Shown here one piece after another: positions 27,053-35,591 of a DNA stretch of 64,000 bases. Numbering within the stretch: position 1 is the stretch's first letter; every line of letters begins with the position of its first letter. The notes under the pieces were generated by a model. It ran no database searches, had not been told where the DNA came from, and saw only the letters and a program-made list of their open reading frames with translations. Location: the NCBI GenBank assembly GCA_018267515.1, contig JAFDYJ010000010.1, positions 1-64,000 of the forward strand, written 5' to 3'. This DNA comes from Bacteroidota bacterium. Lineage in GTDB: Bacteria; Bacteroidota; Bacteroidia; Chitinophagales; Chitinophagaceae. Position numbers and translations under genes: made by a program.

Positions 27053-27949
27053 ATGAATCGCCGGTCATTTCTTCAAAATTCATCGTTGGTACTGGGAGCT
27101 TTAACAATATCCCGTCAGAATGTTTTGTCATCACTATTTGATCCCACCTGGAAGATCACAATGCTTCGCAACAATGTCGGTATTTTTACCGAACGGGGAG
27201 GCACCATTGCTTTTATGTTATACAAAAAAGGAATGGTGGTGGTAGATGCACAATTTCCCGATACATCACAACACCTGATTGATGAATTAAAGAAAAAATC
27301 AGATGAACCATTTGTCAAACTAATAAACACACACCATCATTCGGATCATACGGCCGGTAATATTTCATTTAAAGGAATTACAGAGCATGTATTGGCTCAT
27401 GAAAATTCGCTGAAGAATCAGAAACGGGTTGCAGCGGCACAAAAAAGCGAAGACAAACAATTATTCCCCGACCAGACTTTTAGTGATACCTGGTGCGAGA
27501 AATTCGGAAGAGAAAAGATATGTATCTATTACTTTGGACAGGGCCATACGGACGGAGATGCCATGATACATTTTGAACAGGCAAACATCGTACATATGGG
27601 AGATCTCGTATTTAATCGTCGCCATCCGTTTGTTGATCGTAGTGCAGGCGCCAATATGAGAAGCTGGATAGAAGTACTAAATAAAGCAGTAAATAAGTTT
27701 GACAAAAACACAGTTTATGTATACGGCCATGCATTAAACGGATATGAAGTGACAGGAAAGGCAGAGGATCTTAAAAAATTTGGTAACTACCTGGAACAGG
27801 TACTGCAATTTGCAGGGAGTGAAATCAAAGCCGGTAAGACGAAAGAAGAATTTTTAAAAAATACTGAAATCCCGGGCAATACAGAATGGAAAGGCGATGG
27901 CATTCAACGGCCCTTACAGGCAGCTTATGAAGAACTGACAACGAATTAA
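27053..27949 (+). CDS. Tat-exported metallo-beta-lactamase-fold hydrolase
   Basis: A 298-residue MBL-fold hydrolase. The N-terminus NRRSFLQNSSLVLGALT has a twin-arginine signal, so it is likely exported folded to the periplasm. The zinc-binding motif THHHSDHTAG is near residue 95, followed by GQGHTDGDAMIHF (third histidine) and YVYGHALNG near residue 225. The fold covers hydrolases of lactones, lactams, phosphoesters and more; no subgroup is clear. It ends 22 bases from the convergent RES toxin gene. A role as an antibiotic resistance enzyme should not be assumed. Confidence 0.88.
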   Translation: MNRRSFLQNSSLVLGALTISRQNVLSSLFDPTWKITMLRNNVGIFTERGGTIAFMLYKKGMVVVDAQFPDTSQHLIDELKKKSDEPFVKLINTHHHSDHTAGNISFKGITEHVLAHENSLKNQKRVAAAQKSEDKQLFPDQTFSDTWCEKFGREKICIYYFGQGHTDGDAMIHFEQANIVHMGDLVFNRRHPFVDRSAGANMRSWIEVLNKAVNKFDKNTVYVYGHALNGYEVTGKAEDLKKFGNYLEQVLQFAGSEIKAGKTKEEFLKNTEIPGNTEWKGDGIQRPLQAAYEELTTN

Positions 27950-27971
27950 CTCCTATATAACTGGATTCTTA

Positions 27972-28439
27972 TTATAAGCCTATTGTCAGTCTTGCATCAA
28001 AAGTTATACGCCGCTGAGAAAGAATTTTCAATTTCTTTATCCAGGGGTGTACCGAGTTAATTAAGAAATTATTTTCTTCCGGCATTAACACGCTGGGGAC
28101 CGATAACAGCAAATTACTTTTGCTTCTCAAAAATCTGTCTCCTAATCTTTTTGTAACAGGGCGGGTATCCGGGGCATCCCAACCGGGAGTAAGTTTGTTT
28201 TTATCTAATTCCTCAACCGGAATGCTATCAGGAATTGTCAATGTAAGAAGTATGTAATTTTTCAGATTCAACATTTTCGCCGGGGTATGCGCCAGTGTTT
28301 CCAGCAAAGCTAAAGAACGGGAGGCTGATGCATATAAGGCAAATAAACCTTCACTGTTCCACCGTCCGCCAAAGATTCTTGCACCGTTACCGGAAAGATC
28401 TTCTGCAAACTTTTCCTGGGAAATACGATATAATTCCAT
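27972..28439 (-). CDS. RES-domain toxin
   Basis: A 155-residue RES-domain protein, the toxin of an RES/Xre toxin-antitoxin pair. Relatives MbcT and ParT act on NAD+ or ADP-ribosylate a nucleotide-synthesis enzyme. The family Arg, Glu and Ser are visible in order: R of FGGRWNSEGLFALYAS, E of ALLETLAH, and a later S in LLLSVPSVL. Length is normal. It starts three bases after the antitoxin stop, as expected for a coupled operon in which antitoxin comes first. Cytoplasmic. Confidence 0.9.
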   Translation of the reverse strand: MELYRISQEKFAEDLSGNGARIFGGRWNSEGLFALYASASRSLALLETLAHTPAKMLNLKNYILLTLTIPDSIPVEELDKNKLTPGWDAPDTRPVTKRLGDRFLRSKSNLLLSVPSVLMPEENNFLINSVHPWIKKLKILSQRRITFDARLTIGL

Positions 28440-28442
28440 AAA

Positions 28443-28949
28443 CTATGAATAGACACCCTGCTCAAGACGGCCCAGTATTTTAGTAATCATCTGTATACCA
28501 AAAGAAGTATCTAAATAATCAAGCGGAGATTTATTATCGAGCATAATTAACGGGCTCTGCAGCCATTCAATAAATCCTTGCTTACTGCCAATTACTTCAA
28601 TTCCCCTTTGAGCAAAGGCAGCCAGCTCAAGAACTTTCTCGGTCTTTAAAGTATCCAGTAGTTCTTCTTCATGTTTGCGTTGAATATTCCGGTGCGATGT
28701 ATGCAACAACCTGCTCATAGTTTCCATTGAAATGCCTAAATACCCAGCCAGCGATTTTAATGTAGATTTTTTAATACCCTCCCGGGTCAGGCTAATCAGA
28801 TCAAAATCTCCGGCTATTACCTTTCTCATGCTTTTATTTCCACCAAGAATTACACGGAGTGATTCGTATTGTATAGCAGCTTCTTCCAGATTTAATTTTG
28901 GTTCTCCTGCTCCTTTATAATCGCTTGTTTTATTTATCCCTTTTTTCAT
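28443..28949 (-). CDS. Xre/MbcA/ParS-type antitoxin
   Basis: A 168-residue antitoxin with an N-terminal helical DNA-binding part and a C-terminal DUF2384-like toxin-binding region. The helix-turn-helix lies near residues 63-95 (KSTLKSLAGYLGISMETMSR), and the DUF2384 part near residues 115-165 includes GSKQGFIEWLQSP, NNKSPLDYLD-like LDNKSPLDYLDT, and SFGIQMITKILGRLE, which matches the family end. It precedes the RES toxin by three bases. It likely represses its own promoter through the inverted repeat at 28961-28978. Confidence 0.9.
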   Translation of the reverse strand: MKKGINKTSDYKGAGEPKLNLEEAAIQYESLRVILGGNKSMRKVIAGDFDLISLTREGIKKSTLKSLAGYLGISMETMSRLLHTSHRNIQRKHEEELLDTLKTEKVLELAAFAQRGIEVIGSKQGFIEWLQSPLIMLDNKSPLDYLDTSFGIQMITKILGRLEQGVYS

Positions 28950-28954
28950 TATTT

Positions 28955-28962
28955 CAAAGGTA
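28955..28962 (-). promoter_or_regulatory. Promoter -7 box (TAnnTTTG) of the RES/Xre operon
   Basis: TACCTTTG on the minus strand, five bases before the antitoxin ATG at 28949. Its TA is shared with the end of the operator half-site GTCATA. Confidence 0.6.
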
Positions 28963-28978
28963 TGACAATTTGGTCATA
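28961..28978. promoter_or_regulatory. Probable operator of the RES/Xre operon
   Basis: TATGAC-N6-GTCATA is a perfect 6-6-6 inverted repeat immediately upstream of the antitoxin gene and overlapping the promoter box. Binding there would block RNA polymerase, consistent with antitoxin autoregulation. Confidence 0.65.
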
Positions 28979-28997
28979 TTCTATCCATTTTGTCGTC

Positions 28998-29480
28998 CTA
29001 AATTTTTTCAATCTTTTCCAATACAAAGAAAACAATCGGGCAAAAGGTGGAATTTTTTAAAGTCAACGGAATTCGTTTGATAAAAACATCTTCATCTGTA
29101 TAAGGGAAGCGATGGCAATCTGAAGGCCTTTGGTCATAAATACTGCAATGATTATCAATCCCCAGAAAAGGACAGGGCTTTGTATTCGTTACAAAATCCC
29201 CGTCTTCATCTACAACCAGAAATTTTTCAATAAAATCGCTTTCTCTCATTCGCAAATGCTTACTGATACGTTTAATATCCGGTGTTTTGAACCGGGGAGA
29301 ATAGTTTTTACAACAATTAGCACATTGAAGGCAATCAATTTTTGAAAAAGCATCCTCATGCAAGCCGGGCAATTGCTTCAACACTTTGTTTTTATCGGCC
29401 TTTTGAAGGAATTTTTTATAAACTTTTTGTTTCCCGGCTGAAAGCTGCTGCCAGTTATGAGGTAAATTATCAATTTTCAT
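28998..29480 (-). CDS. YkgJ-type cysteine cluster protein
   Basis: A 160-residue YkgJ-family protein, presumed to bind an iron-sulfur cluster or zinc through conserved cysteines. The cysteines are in CLQCANCCKNYSPRF, KPCPFLGIDNHCSIYDQRP and DCHRFP, the usual three groups. No signal peptide. It is upstream of the antitoxin gene on the same strand, but the operon promoter between them suggests separate transcription. The function of the family is unknown. Confidence 0.87.
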   Translation of the reverse strand: MKIDNLPHNWQQLSAGKQKVYKKFLQKADKNKVLKQLPGLHEDAFSKIDCLQCANCCKNYSPRFKTPDIKRISKHLRMRESDFIEKFLVVDEDGDFVTNTKPCPFLGIDNHCSIYDQRPSDCHRFPYTDEDVFIKRIPLTLKNSTFCPIVFFVLEKIEKI

Positions 29481-29709
29481 CTTTTCTTTTTCATCTCAAA
29501 AATGAACAGCAAATTTCGCTATAATCCATAATTCCCGGATAGAAATATTGCATTTTATACCGGCTTAACACTTAACCGGGAATCCCGTTCGGGCTATATC
29601 ACTAAAATTAATCATTATGAAGCCTTCCTCCCCTTTTTGGACAGCTTTACAGGTCAACTATAACTTTTCCACGCTTATTCAACTTACTTTTTTTCTGCAT
29701 TCCACTCCA

Positions 29710-29717
29710 TAACTTTG
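29710..29717 (+). promoter_or_regulatory. Promoter -7 box (TAnnTTTG) for gcvP
   Basis: TAACTTTG followed by CCG, 47 bases before the gcvP ATG at 29765. The leader also has a weak AAGGAA ribosome-binding-like stretch near 29750. Confidence 0.55.
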
Positions 29718-29764
29718 CCGCAAATTTTTAACAGGTCTTATAAAGACTATAAGGAATTACTACT

Positions 29765-32653
29765 ATGAACTTATTTGAAGAACAGAAAAATGAATTCATT
29801 TCCCGGCATCTCGGGCCCAATGAAGCTGAAACAAAAGAAATCTTAAATACGATAGGTGTAAGCACTATTGATGAGCTGATAGACCGGACTGTTCCTGCTA
29901 CTATCCGAATGAAAGATTCATTGGAGCTTCCGGTTATCATGAACGAGAGCGAATATTTAAATCATATTCATGAAACAGGACTCAAAAATGAAATTTTTAA
30001 AAACTATATCGGCCAGGGATATTATGACACAATAACCCCTTCAGTTATCCTGAGAAACATTTTTGAAAACCCGGGATGGTACACCCAATACACACCTTAC
30101 CAGGCAGAAATTTCACAAGGCCGCTTAGAAAGTCTTTTGAATTTCCAAACCATGGTAAGTGATCTTACCGGGTTGCCCATCACCAATGCTTCTTTGCTGG
30201 ATGAGGCCACCGCTGCTGCAGAAGCCATGGCTATGTTTTTTACTATGCTGAACAAAGATCATGAACATATCAGCCGTCCGAAGTTTTTTGTAGATAAAGA
30301 AATTTTTCCGCAAACAACCGATGTCCTGATTACCAGGGCTGTCCCGTTGGGAATCGAAATCGTATTGGGAGATTATCGCTCCTCAACTATTGATTCATCT
30401 TATTTTGGCGCAATCGTTCAATATCCTAACAACAAGGGAGCTATCACTGATTATCGTGATTTTATACAAAAAGTTCATGCGGTGGATGCCTACATTGTAA
30501 TGGCAACAGATCTCCTGGCCCTGACCCTGATCACGCCTCCCGGCGAACTGGGAGCAGACTGTGCTGTGGGCTCAGCTCAGCGATTCGGAGTTCCCTTAGG
30601 ATATGGTGGACCACATGCAGCTTTTTTCTCGGCAAAGGATGAATTCAAAAGAAATATACCCGGTCGCATTATCGGAGTCAGTATTGATTCACAGAATAAC
30701 CGGGCACTGAGAATGGCATTACAAACAAGAGAACAGCACATTAAAAGAGAAAAAGCCACTTCCAATATTTGTACAGCCCAGGCGTTGTTGGCTAATATGG
30801 CCGCTATGTATGCCGTCTATCACGGACCTGATGGATTAAGAAAAATTGCAGCAAGAATTGCATTGTTAACTCAAACGGTGGCCGAAGCAATTGAATCCAG
30901 GGGATTCAATCTTTCAGCAGACCAGTTTTTTGATACTATAACTGTCAACGTAGATAATATAGACGAGTTTAAAGAAAAAGCTGAAAAGCAAAAAATCAAT
31001 TTACGTTATATTGACAACACCCATATTGGAATCTCACTTGATGAAACTACAAGAATTGAAGACCTCTATGATTTGATAAATTGTTTTGAAAATGATAGTA
31101 ACCCGGTGGCATTCGACATCCGGGATGATGCCGAACTTCATCACATTCCCCATACATTAACCCGCAGGTCTGATTTTCTCCTGCATCCCGTTTTTAATTC
31201 GCATCATAGCGAAACAAAAATGATGCGTTATATTAAAATGCTGGAAAATAAAGATCTCTCTCTGAACACTTCAATGATCTCACTGGGAAGCTGTACAATG
31301 AAGTTGAATGCGGCAAGTGAGATGATGGCTCTAAGCTGGGATCATTGGAGTAAAATTCATCCCTTTGCTCCCGCCACTCAAACAGAAGGATACCGGCTTC
31401 TCATTGATAATCTCAGTGAATACTTGTGTAAAATCACAGCGCTGGATGCCTGTAGCTTACAACCCAACAGTGGCGCCCAGGGTGAGTACAGCGGTTTGCT
31501 GACTATCCGGAATTTTCATATGTCCAATAATGAAGAACATCGTAATGTAATGCTGATCCCCATTTCAGCTCACGGTACTAACCCTGCAAGTGCTGTTATG
31601 GCCGGAATGAAAGTAGTAGTGGTTAAGGCATTGGATAATGGTTATATTGATTTGAATGATCTGAAAACAAAGGCATCTCAATTTGCAAGTGAACTGGCCG
31701 GAATCATGATAACTTATCCCAGCACTTATGGCATTTATGAGGAAACAGTAAAAGAAATTACAGAAATCATTCATCATTTTGGCGGACAGGTTTATATGGA
31801 TGGCGCCAATATGAATGCACAGGTAGGACTAACAGCTCCGGGGTTGATTGGTGCAGATGTATGCCATCTGAATTTACATAAAACATTTGCTATTCCTCAT
31901 GGCGGAGGCGGACCCGGTATGGGACCGATTTGTGTAAAAAAACATCTGGCAGAACATTTACCGGGCCATATCACAAATAAAAATAAGCAATCGAAAACCG
32001 GAACCGGTGCTGTTTCAGCAGCTCCTTTTGGTAGTGCCAGCATACTTCTTATCAGCTACGGATATATCAGAATGCTCGGTAATCAGGGTCTCAAAGCAGC
32101 CAGCGAATATGCTATTCTCAATGCCAATTATATGAGAACAAAATTGGAAAAGGATTTCGAAATTTTATATACCAATCATAATGGTGAATGTGCACATGAA
32201 TTCATTGCAGACCTTCGTCCCTTTAAAAAATCAGCAGCTATTGAAGCAGAAGATGTGGCAAAACGTTTAATGGATTATGGTTTCCATGCACCCACTATGA
32301 GTTTTCCGGTTCCGGGAACTATAATGATTGAGCCAACAGAGAGTGAGGACAAATCAGAAATGGATCGCTTTTGCAATGCTTTATTAAATATCCGGAAAGA
32401 GATAGAAATGATTGAAAAAGGATCACTGGATTCAAAAAACAATCCTCTCAAAAATGCACCTCATACACAGCAAATGGTTTGCAACTCTCATTGGGATTAT
32501 CCTTACAGCAGAGAACAGGCAGCTTTCCCGTTGCCATATATAAAGGAAAATAAATTCTGGCCTTCGGTGGCAAGGGTAAATAACACCTATGGAGATCGAA
32601 ACCTGATCTGCACCTGTGAACCGGTGAGCAGTTATATGGAACAGGAATCCTGA
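29765..32653 (+). CDS. gcvP: Glycine dehydrogenase (decarboxylating), P protein
   Basis: The P protein of the glycine cleavage system, a PLP enzyme that decarboxylates glycine and passes the aminomethyl group to the lipoyl H protein. At 962 residues it is the long, single-chain form with both halves fused. The N-terminal half has FISRHLGPNEAETKE and YTQYTPYQAEISQGRLE; the C-terminal half holds LNLHKTFAIPHGGGGPGMG, whose lysine carries PLP. H and T protein genes are not in this window. A TAnnTTTG box lies upstream. Cytoplasmic. Confidence 0.97.
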   Translation: MNLFEEQKNEFISRHLGPNEAETKEILNTIGVSTIDELIDRTVPATIRMKDSLELPVIMNESEYLNHIHETGLKNEIFKNYIGQGYYDTITPSVILRNIFENPGWYTQYTPYQAEISQGRLESLLNFQTMVSDLTGLPITNASLLDEATAAAEAMAMFFTMLNKDHEHISRPKFFVDKEIFPQTTDVLITRAVPLGIEIVLGDYRSSTIDSSYFGAIVQYPNNKGAITDYRDFIQKVHAVDAYIVMATDLLALTLITPPGELGADCAVGSAQRFGVPLGYGGPHAAFFSAKDEFKRNIPGRIIGVSIDSQNNRALRMALQTREQHIKREKATSNICTAQALLANMAAMYAVYHGPDGLRKIAARIALLTQTVAEAIESRGFNLSADQFFDTITVNVDNIDEFKEKAEKQKINLRYIDNTHIGISLDETTRIEDLYDLINCFENDSNPVAFDIRDDAELHHIPHTLTRRSDFLLHPVFNSHHSETKMMRYIKMLENKDLSLNTSMISLGSCTMKLNAASEMMALSWDHWSKIHPFAPATQTEGYRLLIDNLSEYLCKITALDACSLQPNSGAQGEYSGLLTIRNFHMSNNEEHRNVMLIPISAHGTNPASAVMAGMKVVVVKALDNGYIDLNDLKTKASQFASELAGIMITYPSTYGIYEETVKEITEIIHHFGGQVYMDGANMNAQVGLTAPGLIGADVCHLNLHKTFAIPHGGGGPGMGPICVKKHLAEHLPGHITNKNKQSKTGTGAVSAAPFGSASILLISYGYIRMLGNQGLKAASEYAILNANYMRTKLEKDFEILYTNHNGECAHEFIADLRPFKKSAAIEAEDVAKRLMDYGFHAPTMSFPVPGTIMIEPTESEDKSEMDRFCNALLNIRKEIEMIEKGSLDSKNNPLKNAPHTQQMVCNSHWDYPYSREQAAFPLPYIKENKFWPSVARVNNTYGDRNLICTCEPVSSYMEQES

Positions 32654-32659
32654 ATATCC

Positions 32660-33466
32660 TCAATAATTTTTCAGCCAACCTTTGATGGCAGAATCCTGTT
32701 GAGCCGGACTCAATCTCTTGTACTGGTATAATGCATTTTCCCAATCTCCATATACCGGGTTGGGAAGTATAATATACCTGCTCCCAAACTTTGCAGCTTG
32801 TCGTTGTACATTCTCCAATCGTTGTTCCACTGTCTTACTATCCCATAAGGAAGAAAAATCAGAAAGATTGTCACCTATTAATAAAATGACATTGTAATCT
32901 TTCATTACCTGAAGACGGCGGGTTTCTTTACTGGATACTCCTTGTTTGAAAACCAGGTGTGCACTATCTGCAAAAGGGAAATTAAATTTTTGAAGATTCC
33001 TGAGAGTACCTACACGATCATTTTCATCCCGGTTTGTTATATAAAATGTCTCCACATTTTTTGAAGCAGCATATTTCAAAAACGACAGTGCGCCGGGAAC
33101 TGTATCAGCAGCTGCCATTGCAGTCCATTGAGCCCATTCCTTGGGGTCAAATCCCTTTCCCTGCAAATCATGATGTACCTCATCTGCACTATTATCCAAT
33201 ATCGTTTCATCAATATCAGTTATAATGGCCTTAGGTTTCGAAGAAGAGACGGCTACCCACTCATCTAATCGAAGCCGGGCAATATTGTAAGCCTGTAAAC
33301 AGGAAGCCTGATATTCCGCAGAACGTTGCATATACGCCACTGCAAATAACTTTCCGGTAACGGCCAGATTTGAAGGTTCATTATTCCGGCTTACGATTGC
33401 TTTTTGTGAAGTATGACAGGACAATAAGAAGGCTGATATCAGAAAGAGAAATTCAATCTTTTTCAT
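32660..33466 (-). CDS. Lipoprotein e(P4)-type HAD acid phosphatase
   Basis: A 268-residue class C-type acid phosphatase of the P4 family, often a 5'-nucleotidase in nucleotide and NAD salvage. The start at 33466 gives a lipoprotein signal with lipobox SAFLLSC, so it should be anchored outside the inner membrane. HAD motif 1 is ITDIDETILDNS with both aspartates, motif 2 is the ITNRDE region, and motif 4 is LIGDNLSDFS. A longer start at 33499 would add a poorly fitting N-terminus and lies upstream of the promoter box at 33486. It ends six bases from the gcvP stop, convergent. Confidence 0.92.
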   Translation of the reverse strand: MKKIEFLFLISAFLLSCHTSQKAIVSRNNEPSNLAVTGKLFAVAYMQRSAEYQASCLQAYNIARLRLDEWVAVSSSKPKAIITDIDETILDNSADEVHHDLQGKGFDPKEWAQWTAMAAADTVPGALSFLKYAASKNVETFYITNRDENDRVGTLRNLQKFNFPFADSAHLVFKQGVSSKETRRLQVMKDYNVILLIGDNLSDFSSLWDSKTVEQRLENVQRQAAKFGSRYIILPNPVYGDWENALYQYKRLSPAQQDSAIKGWLKNY

Positions 33467-33485
33467 GCTATAAAATTTGAATATG

Positions 33486-33493
33486 CAAACATA
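33486..33493 (-). promoter_or_regulatory. Promoter -7 box (TAnnTTTG) for the P4-type phosphatase
   Basis: TATGTTTG on the minus strand matches exactly; it ends 19 bases before the ATG at 33466 and supports that start. Confidence 0.5.
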
Positions 33494-33647
33494 AAGCAAC
33501 TCTGCGGAACCCGGAATGCTGAGTTATTAAACAAACCATTAACCTGCACCGGTTTGTCCAACCTACAAAATCACGAAAATCCTGATCAGTAAATGAAACC
33601 GGAGCCGGATATAAATGACCCCTTGTCTATCATTCCTTATTTTATCT

Positions 33648-33656
33648 TAATTTCGG
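33648..33656 (+). promoter_or_regulatory. Promoter-like box TAATTTCGG before the PDH E2 gene
   Basis: TAATTTCGG ends 19 bases before the ATG at 33676. It is identical to the box before the gene at 40042. Confidence 0.45.
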
Positions 33657-33675
33657 CCAAAATTTTTTATTCTGC

Positions 33676-35334
33676 ATGGCTGAAGTGATATTAATGCCCC
33701 GACTGAGCGACACGATGACCGAAGGTGTGATTGCCGAATGGCATAAAAAAATTGGTGACCCCGTAAAAAAGGGGGAAGTACTTGCCGAAGTGGAAACCGA
33801 CAAGGCAACCATGGAGCTGGAAAGCTATAAAGAAGGTACACTATTATATATTGGAAAAGAAAAAGGTGGCAAATTGCAAGTAAATGACCTGCTGGCTATC
33901 ATTGGTAAAAAAGGAGAAGATATCACTTCATTAATCAGTGGCCAAGGAAAAGAACCAGGTAAAAAGAAAGAAGAACCTTCAAAACAAACTACAACTGAAG
34001 TAAAACAGCAATCTTCTGCTACCCAACAGGCAGCCTCATCAGTGATGGATATATCAAAAATTGAGGAAGTTGTACTGATGCCAAGACTAAGTGATACCAT
34101 GACTGAAGGTGTTATTGCCGGCTGGCATAAAAACGTTGGTGATAATGTCAAAAAGGGAGATATCCTCGCAGAGATAGAAACAGATAAAGCAACCATGGAC
34201 CTGGAGAGTTATAAAACCGGGAAACTATTATACATAGGTGCAAAAAAGGGAGAAAAGATAGAGGTAAACGGGCTGCTATGCATAATTGGGCAAGAAGGAA
34301 AAGTAGATGTAAATGCAATCGTAGCTGCAGCAAAAACCGGAACCAGTGCTATTCCTGCAACATCAACTCCCCCACCACTATCAAATCAGGAGCCATCTCA
34401 GCAGGTTATCGTCAATCAGCAATATGATTCAGGTATAAAACATCAGGCCACTGAAAATGGTCGTCTTAAAGCCTCACCCCTCGCTAAAAAACTGGCAAAG
34501 GAAAAAGGTATTGATCTGAATAAAATTCATGGTTCCGGTGACAGTGGGAGAATAATTAAAGCTGACGTTGATAATTTTAAAGAAAGCGGATCAGGAAGCC
34601 AGTCAACAATAACAAAACCGTCAACGGTTCCTCAATTTGTGGCTACAGATACAGAAGGTTATACTGATATTCCGAATTCTCAGATGCGGGGAGTTATTGC
34701 AAAAAGGCTTGCTGAAAGCAAATTCTCTGCTCCTCACTTTTATCTTACCATGGAGATCAATATGGATAATGCAATCTCCACCAGAAGCCAGTTGAATGAA
34801 GTAAGTCCTGCAAAAATCAGCTTTAATGATATGGTAGTGAAAGCTGTTGCACTGGCTTTGCGTCAACATCCTGCAGTCAATTCATCCTGGTTAGGTGACA
34901 AAATCAGGCGCTACCATCATATCCATATCGGCATTGCAGTTGCAATTGAAGACGGGCTAATTGTGCCCGTGGTCCGCTTTGCAGATCAGAAATCATTACC
35001 TCAAATAGCTGCAGAAAGCAAAGAATTGAGTGGAAGAGCCAGAACAAAAAAATTACAACCTAATGAATTTACAGGCAATACATTCACCATCTCAAACCTG
35101 GGAATGATGGATATTGACGAATTCACTGCCATTATCAATCCACCGGATAGTTGTATCATGGCTGTAGGAAAGATTAAAGAAACGGTCGTTAAAAAACCGG
35201 AAGGCTTCGGTATCAGCAATTTTATGAAAGTCACAATGAGTTGTGATCACCGTAGCGTGGATGGAGCTTCCGGAGCTGCTTTCCTGCAAACATTTAAGAA
35301 ATATCTTGAAAATCCGGCAACCCTGCTTTTATAA
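33676..35334 (+). CDS. pdhC: Pyruvate dehydrogenase E2, dihydrolipoyl acetyltransferase
   Basis: The E2 core of pyruvate dehydrogenase, which moves the acetyl group from E1 to CoA by swinging lipoyl arms. Two tandem lipoyl domains (residues 2-80 and 131-208) carry the target lysines K43 and K171 in ETDKATM. A proline- and serine-rich linker follows, then the E3-binding domain near 264-300 (SPLAKKLAKEKGIDLNKI), and the catalytic domain from 330 with HRSVDG near residue 525 (H525, D529). A lipoyl-acetyl-binding 2-oxo acid E2 is certain; the pyruvate assignment is by similarity. E1 and E3 genes are not next to it. Confidence 0.93.
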   Translation: MAEVILMPRLSDTMTEGVIAEWHKKIGDPVKKGEVLAEVETDKATMELESYKEGTLLYIGKEKGGKLQVNDLLAIIGKKGEDITSLISGQGKEPGKKKEEPSKQTTTEVKQQSSATQQAASSVMDISKIEEVVLMPRLSDTMTEGVIAGWHKNVGDNVKKGDILAEIETDKATMDLESYKTGKLLYIGAKKGEKIEVNGLLCIIGQEGKVDVNAIVAAAKTGTSAIPATSTPPPLSNQEPSQQVIVNQQYDSGIKHQATENGRLKASPLAKKLAKEKGIDLNKIHGSGDSGRIIKADVDNFKESGSGSQSTITKPSTVPQFVATDTEGYTDIPNSQMRGVIAKRLAESKFSAPHFYLTMEINMDNAISTRSQLNEVSPAKISFNDMVVKAVALALRQHPAVNSSWLGDKIRRYHHIHIGIAVAIEDGLIVPVVRFADQKSLPQIAAESKELSGRARTKKLQPNEFTGNTFTISNLGMMDIDEFTAIINPPDSCIMAVGKIKETVVKKPEGFGISNFMKVTMSCDHRSVDGASGAAFLQTFKKYLENPATLLL

Positions 35335-35378
35335 AACACACCTAAAAGCTCAACTCGTTCTAGTCAATTCCGAAAATC

Positions 35379-35400
35379 ATCCTGCAGGATTCAACTTTTT
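35379..35400 (+). terminator. Possible weak terminator after the E2 gene
   Basis: ATCCTGCAGGAT is a 12-base palindrome (35379-35390) followed by TCAACTTTTTT. As a hairpin it has a stem of only four pairs, so the call is tentative. Confidence 0.3.
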
Positions 35401-35518
35401 TAGTGAACAGGAGTCAATAATCTGAATTGCAACTTCTGTTGTATTCGAGACAACCGAAGCAACCGGAAAGGCCGATGCTATGATAAAAATTAAATCTTCT
35501 GATTAATTATCAAAAGAA

Positions 35519-35526
35519 TAATTTTG
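35519..35526 (+). promoter_or_regulatory. Promoter -7 box (TAnnTTTG) for the DUF5723-like gene
   Basis: TAATTTTG matches the consensus and lies 65 bases before the ATG at 35592 in a 257-base gap that has no other clear feature. Confidence 0.4.
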
Positions 35527-35591
35527 AGAAATTATTTCATAGAAATTTACAAAATACTTCATACTATAAACTTAAAATATCCGTTCAAAGC

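Noticed and set aside
29577..29593. CGGG/CCCG overlapping inverted repeats upstream of gcvP
   Set aside because: The arms are only four bases, no T-run follows, and no riboswitch-like layout is recognisable, so it is not listed as a feature.
33467..33499. Longer start for the P4-type phosphatase
   Set aside because: The extension would place 11 residues before a clean lipoprotein signal and lies over the promoter box.
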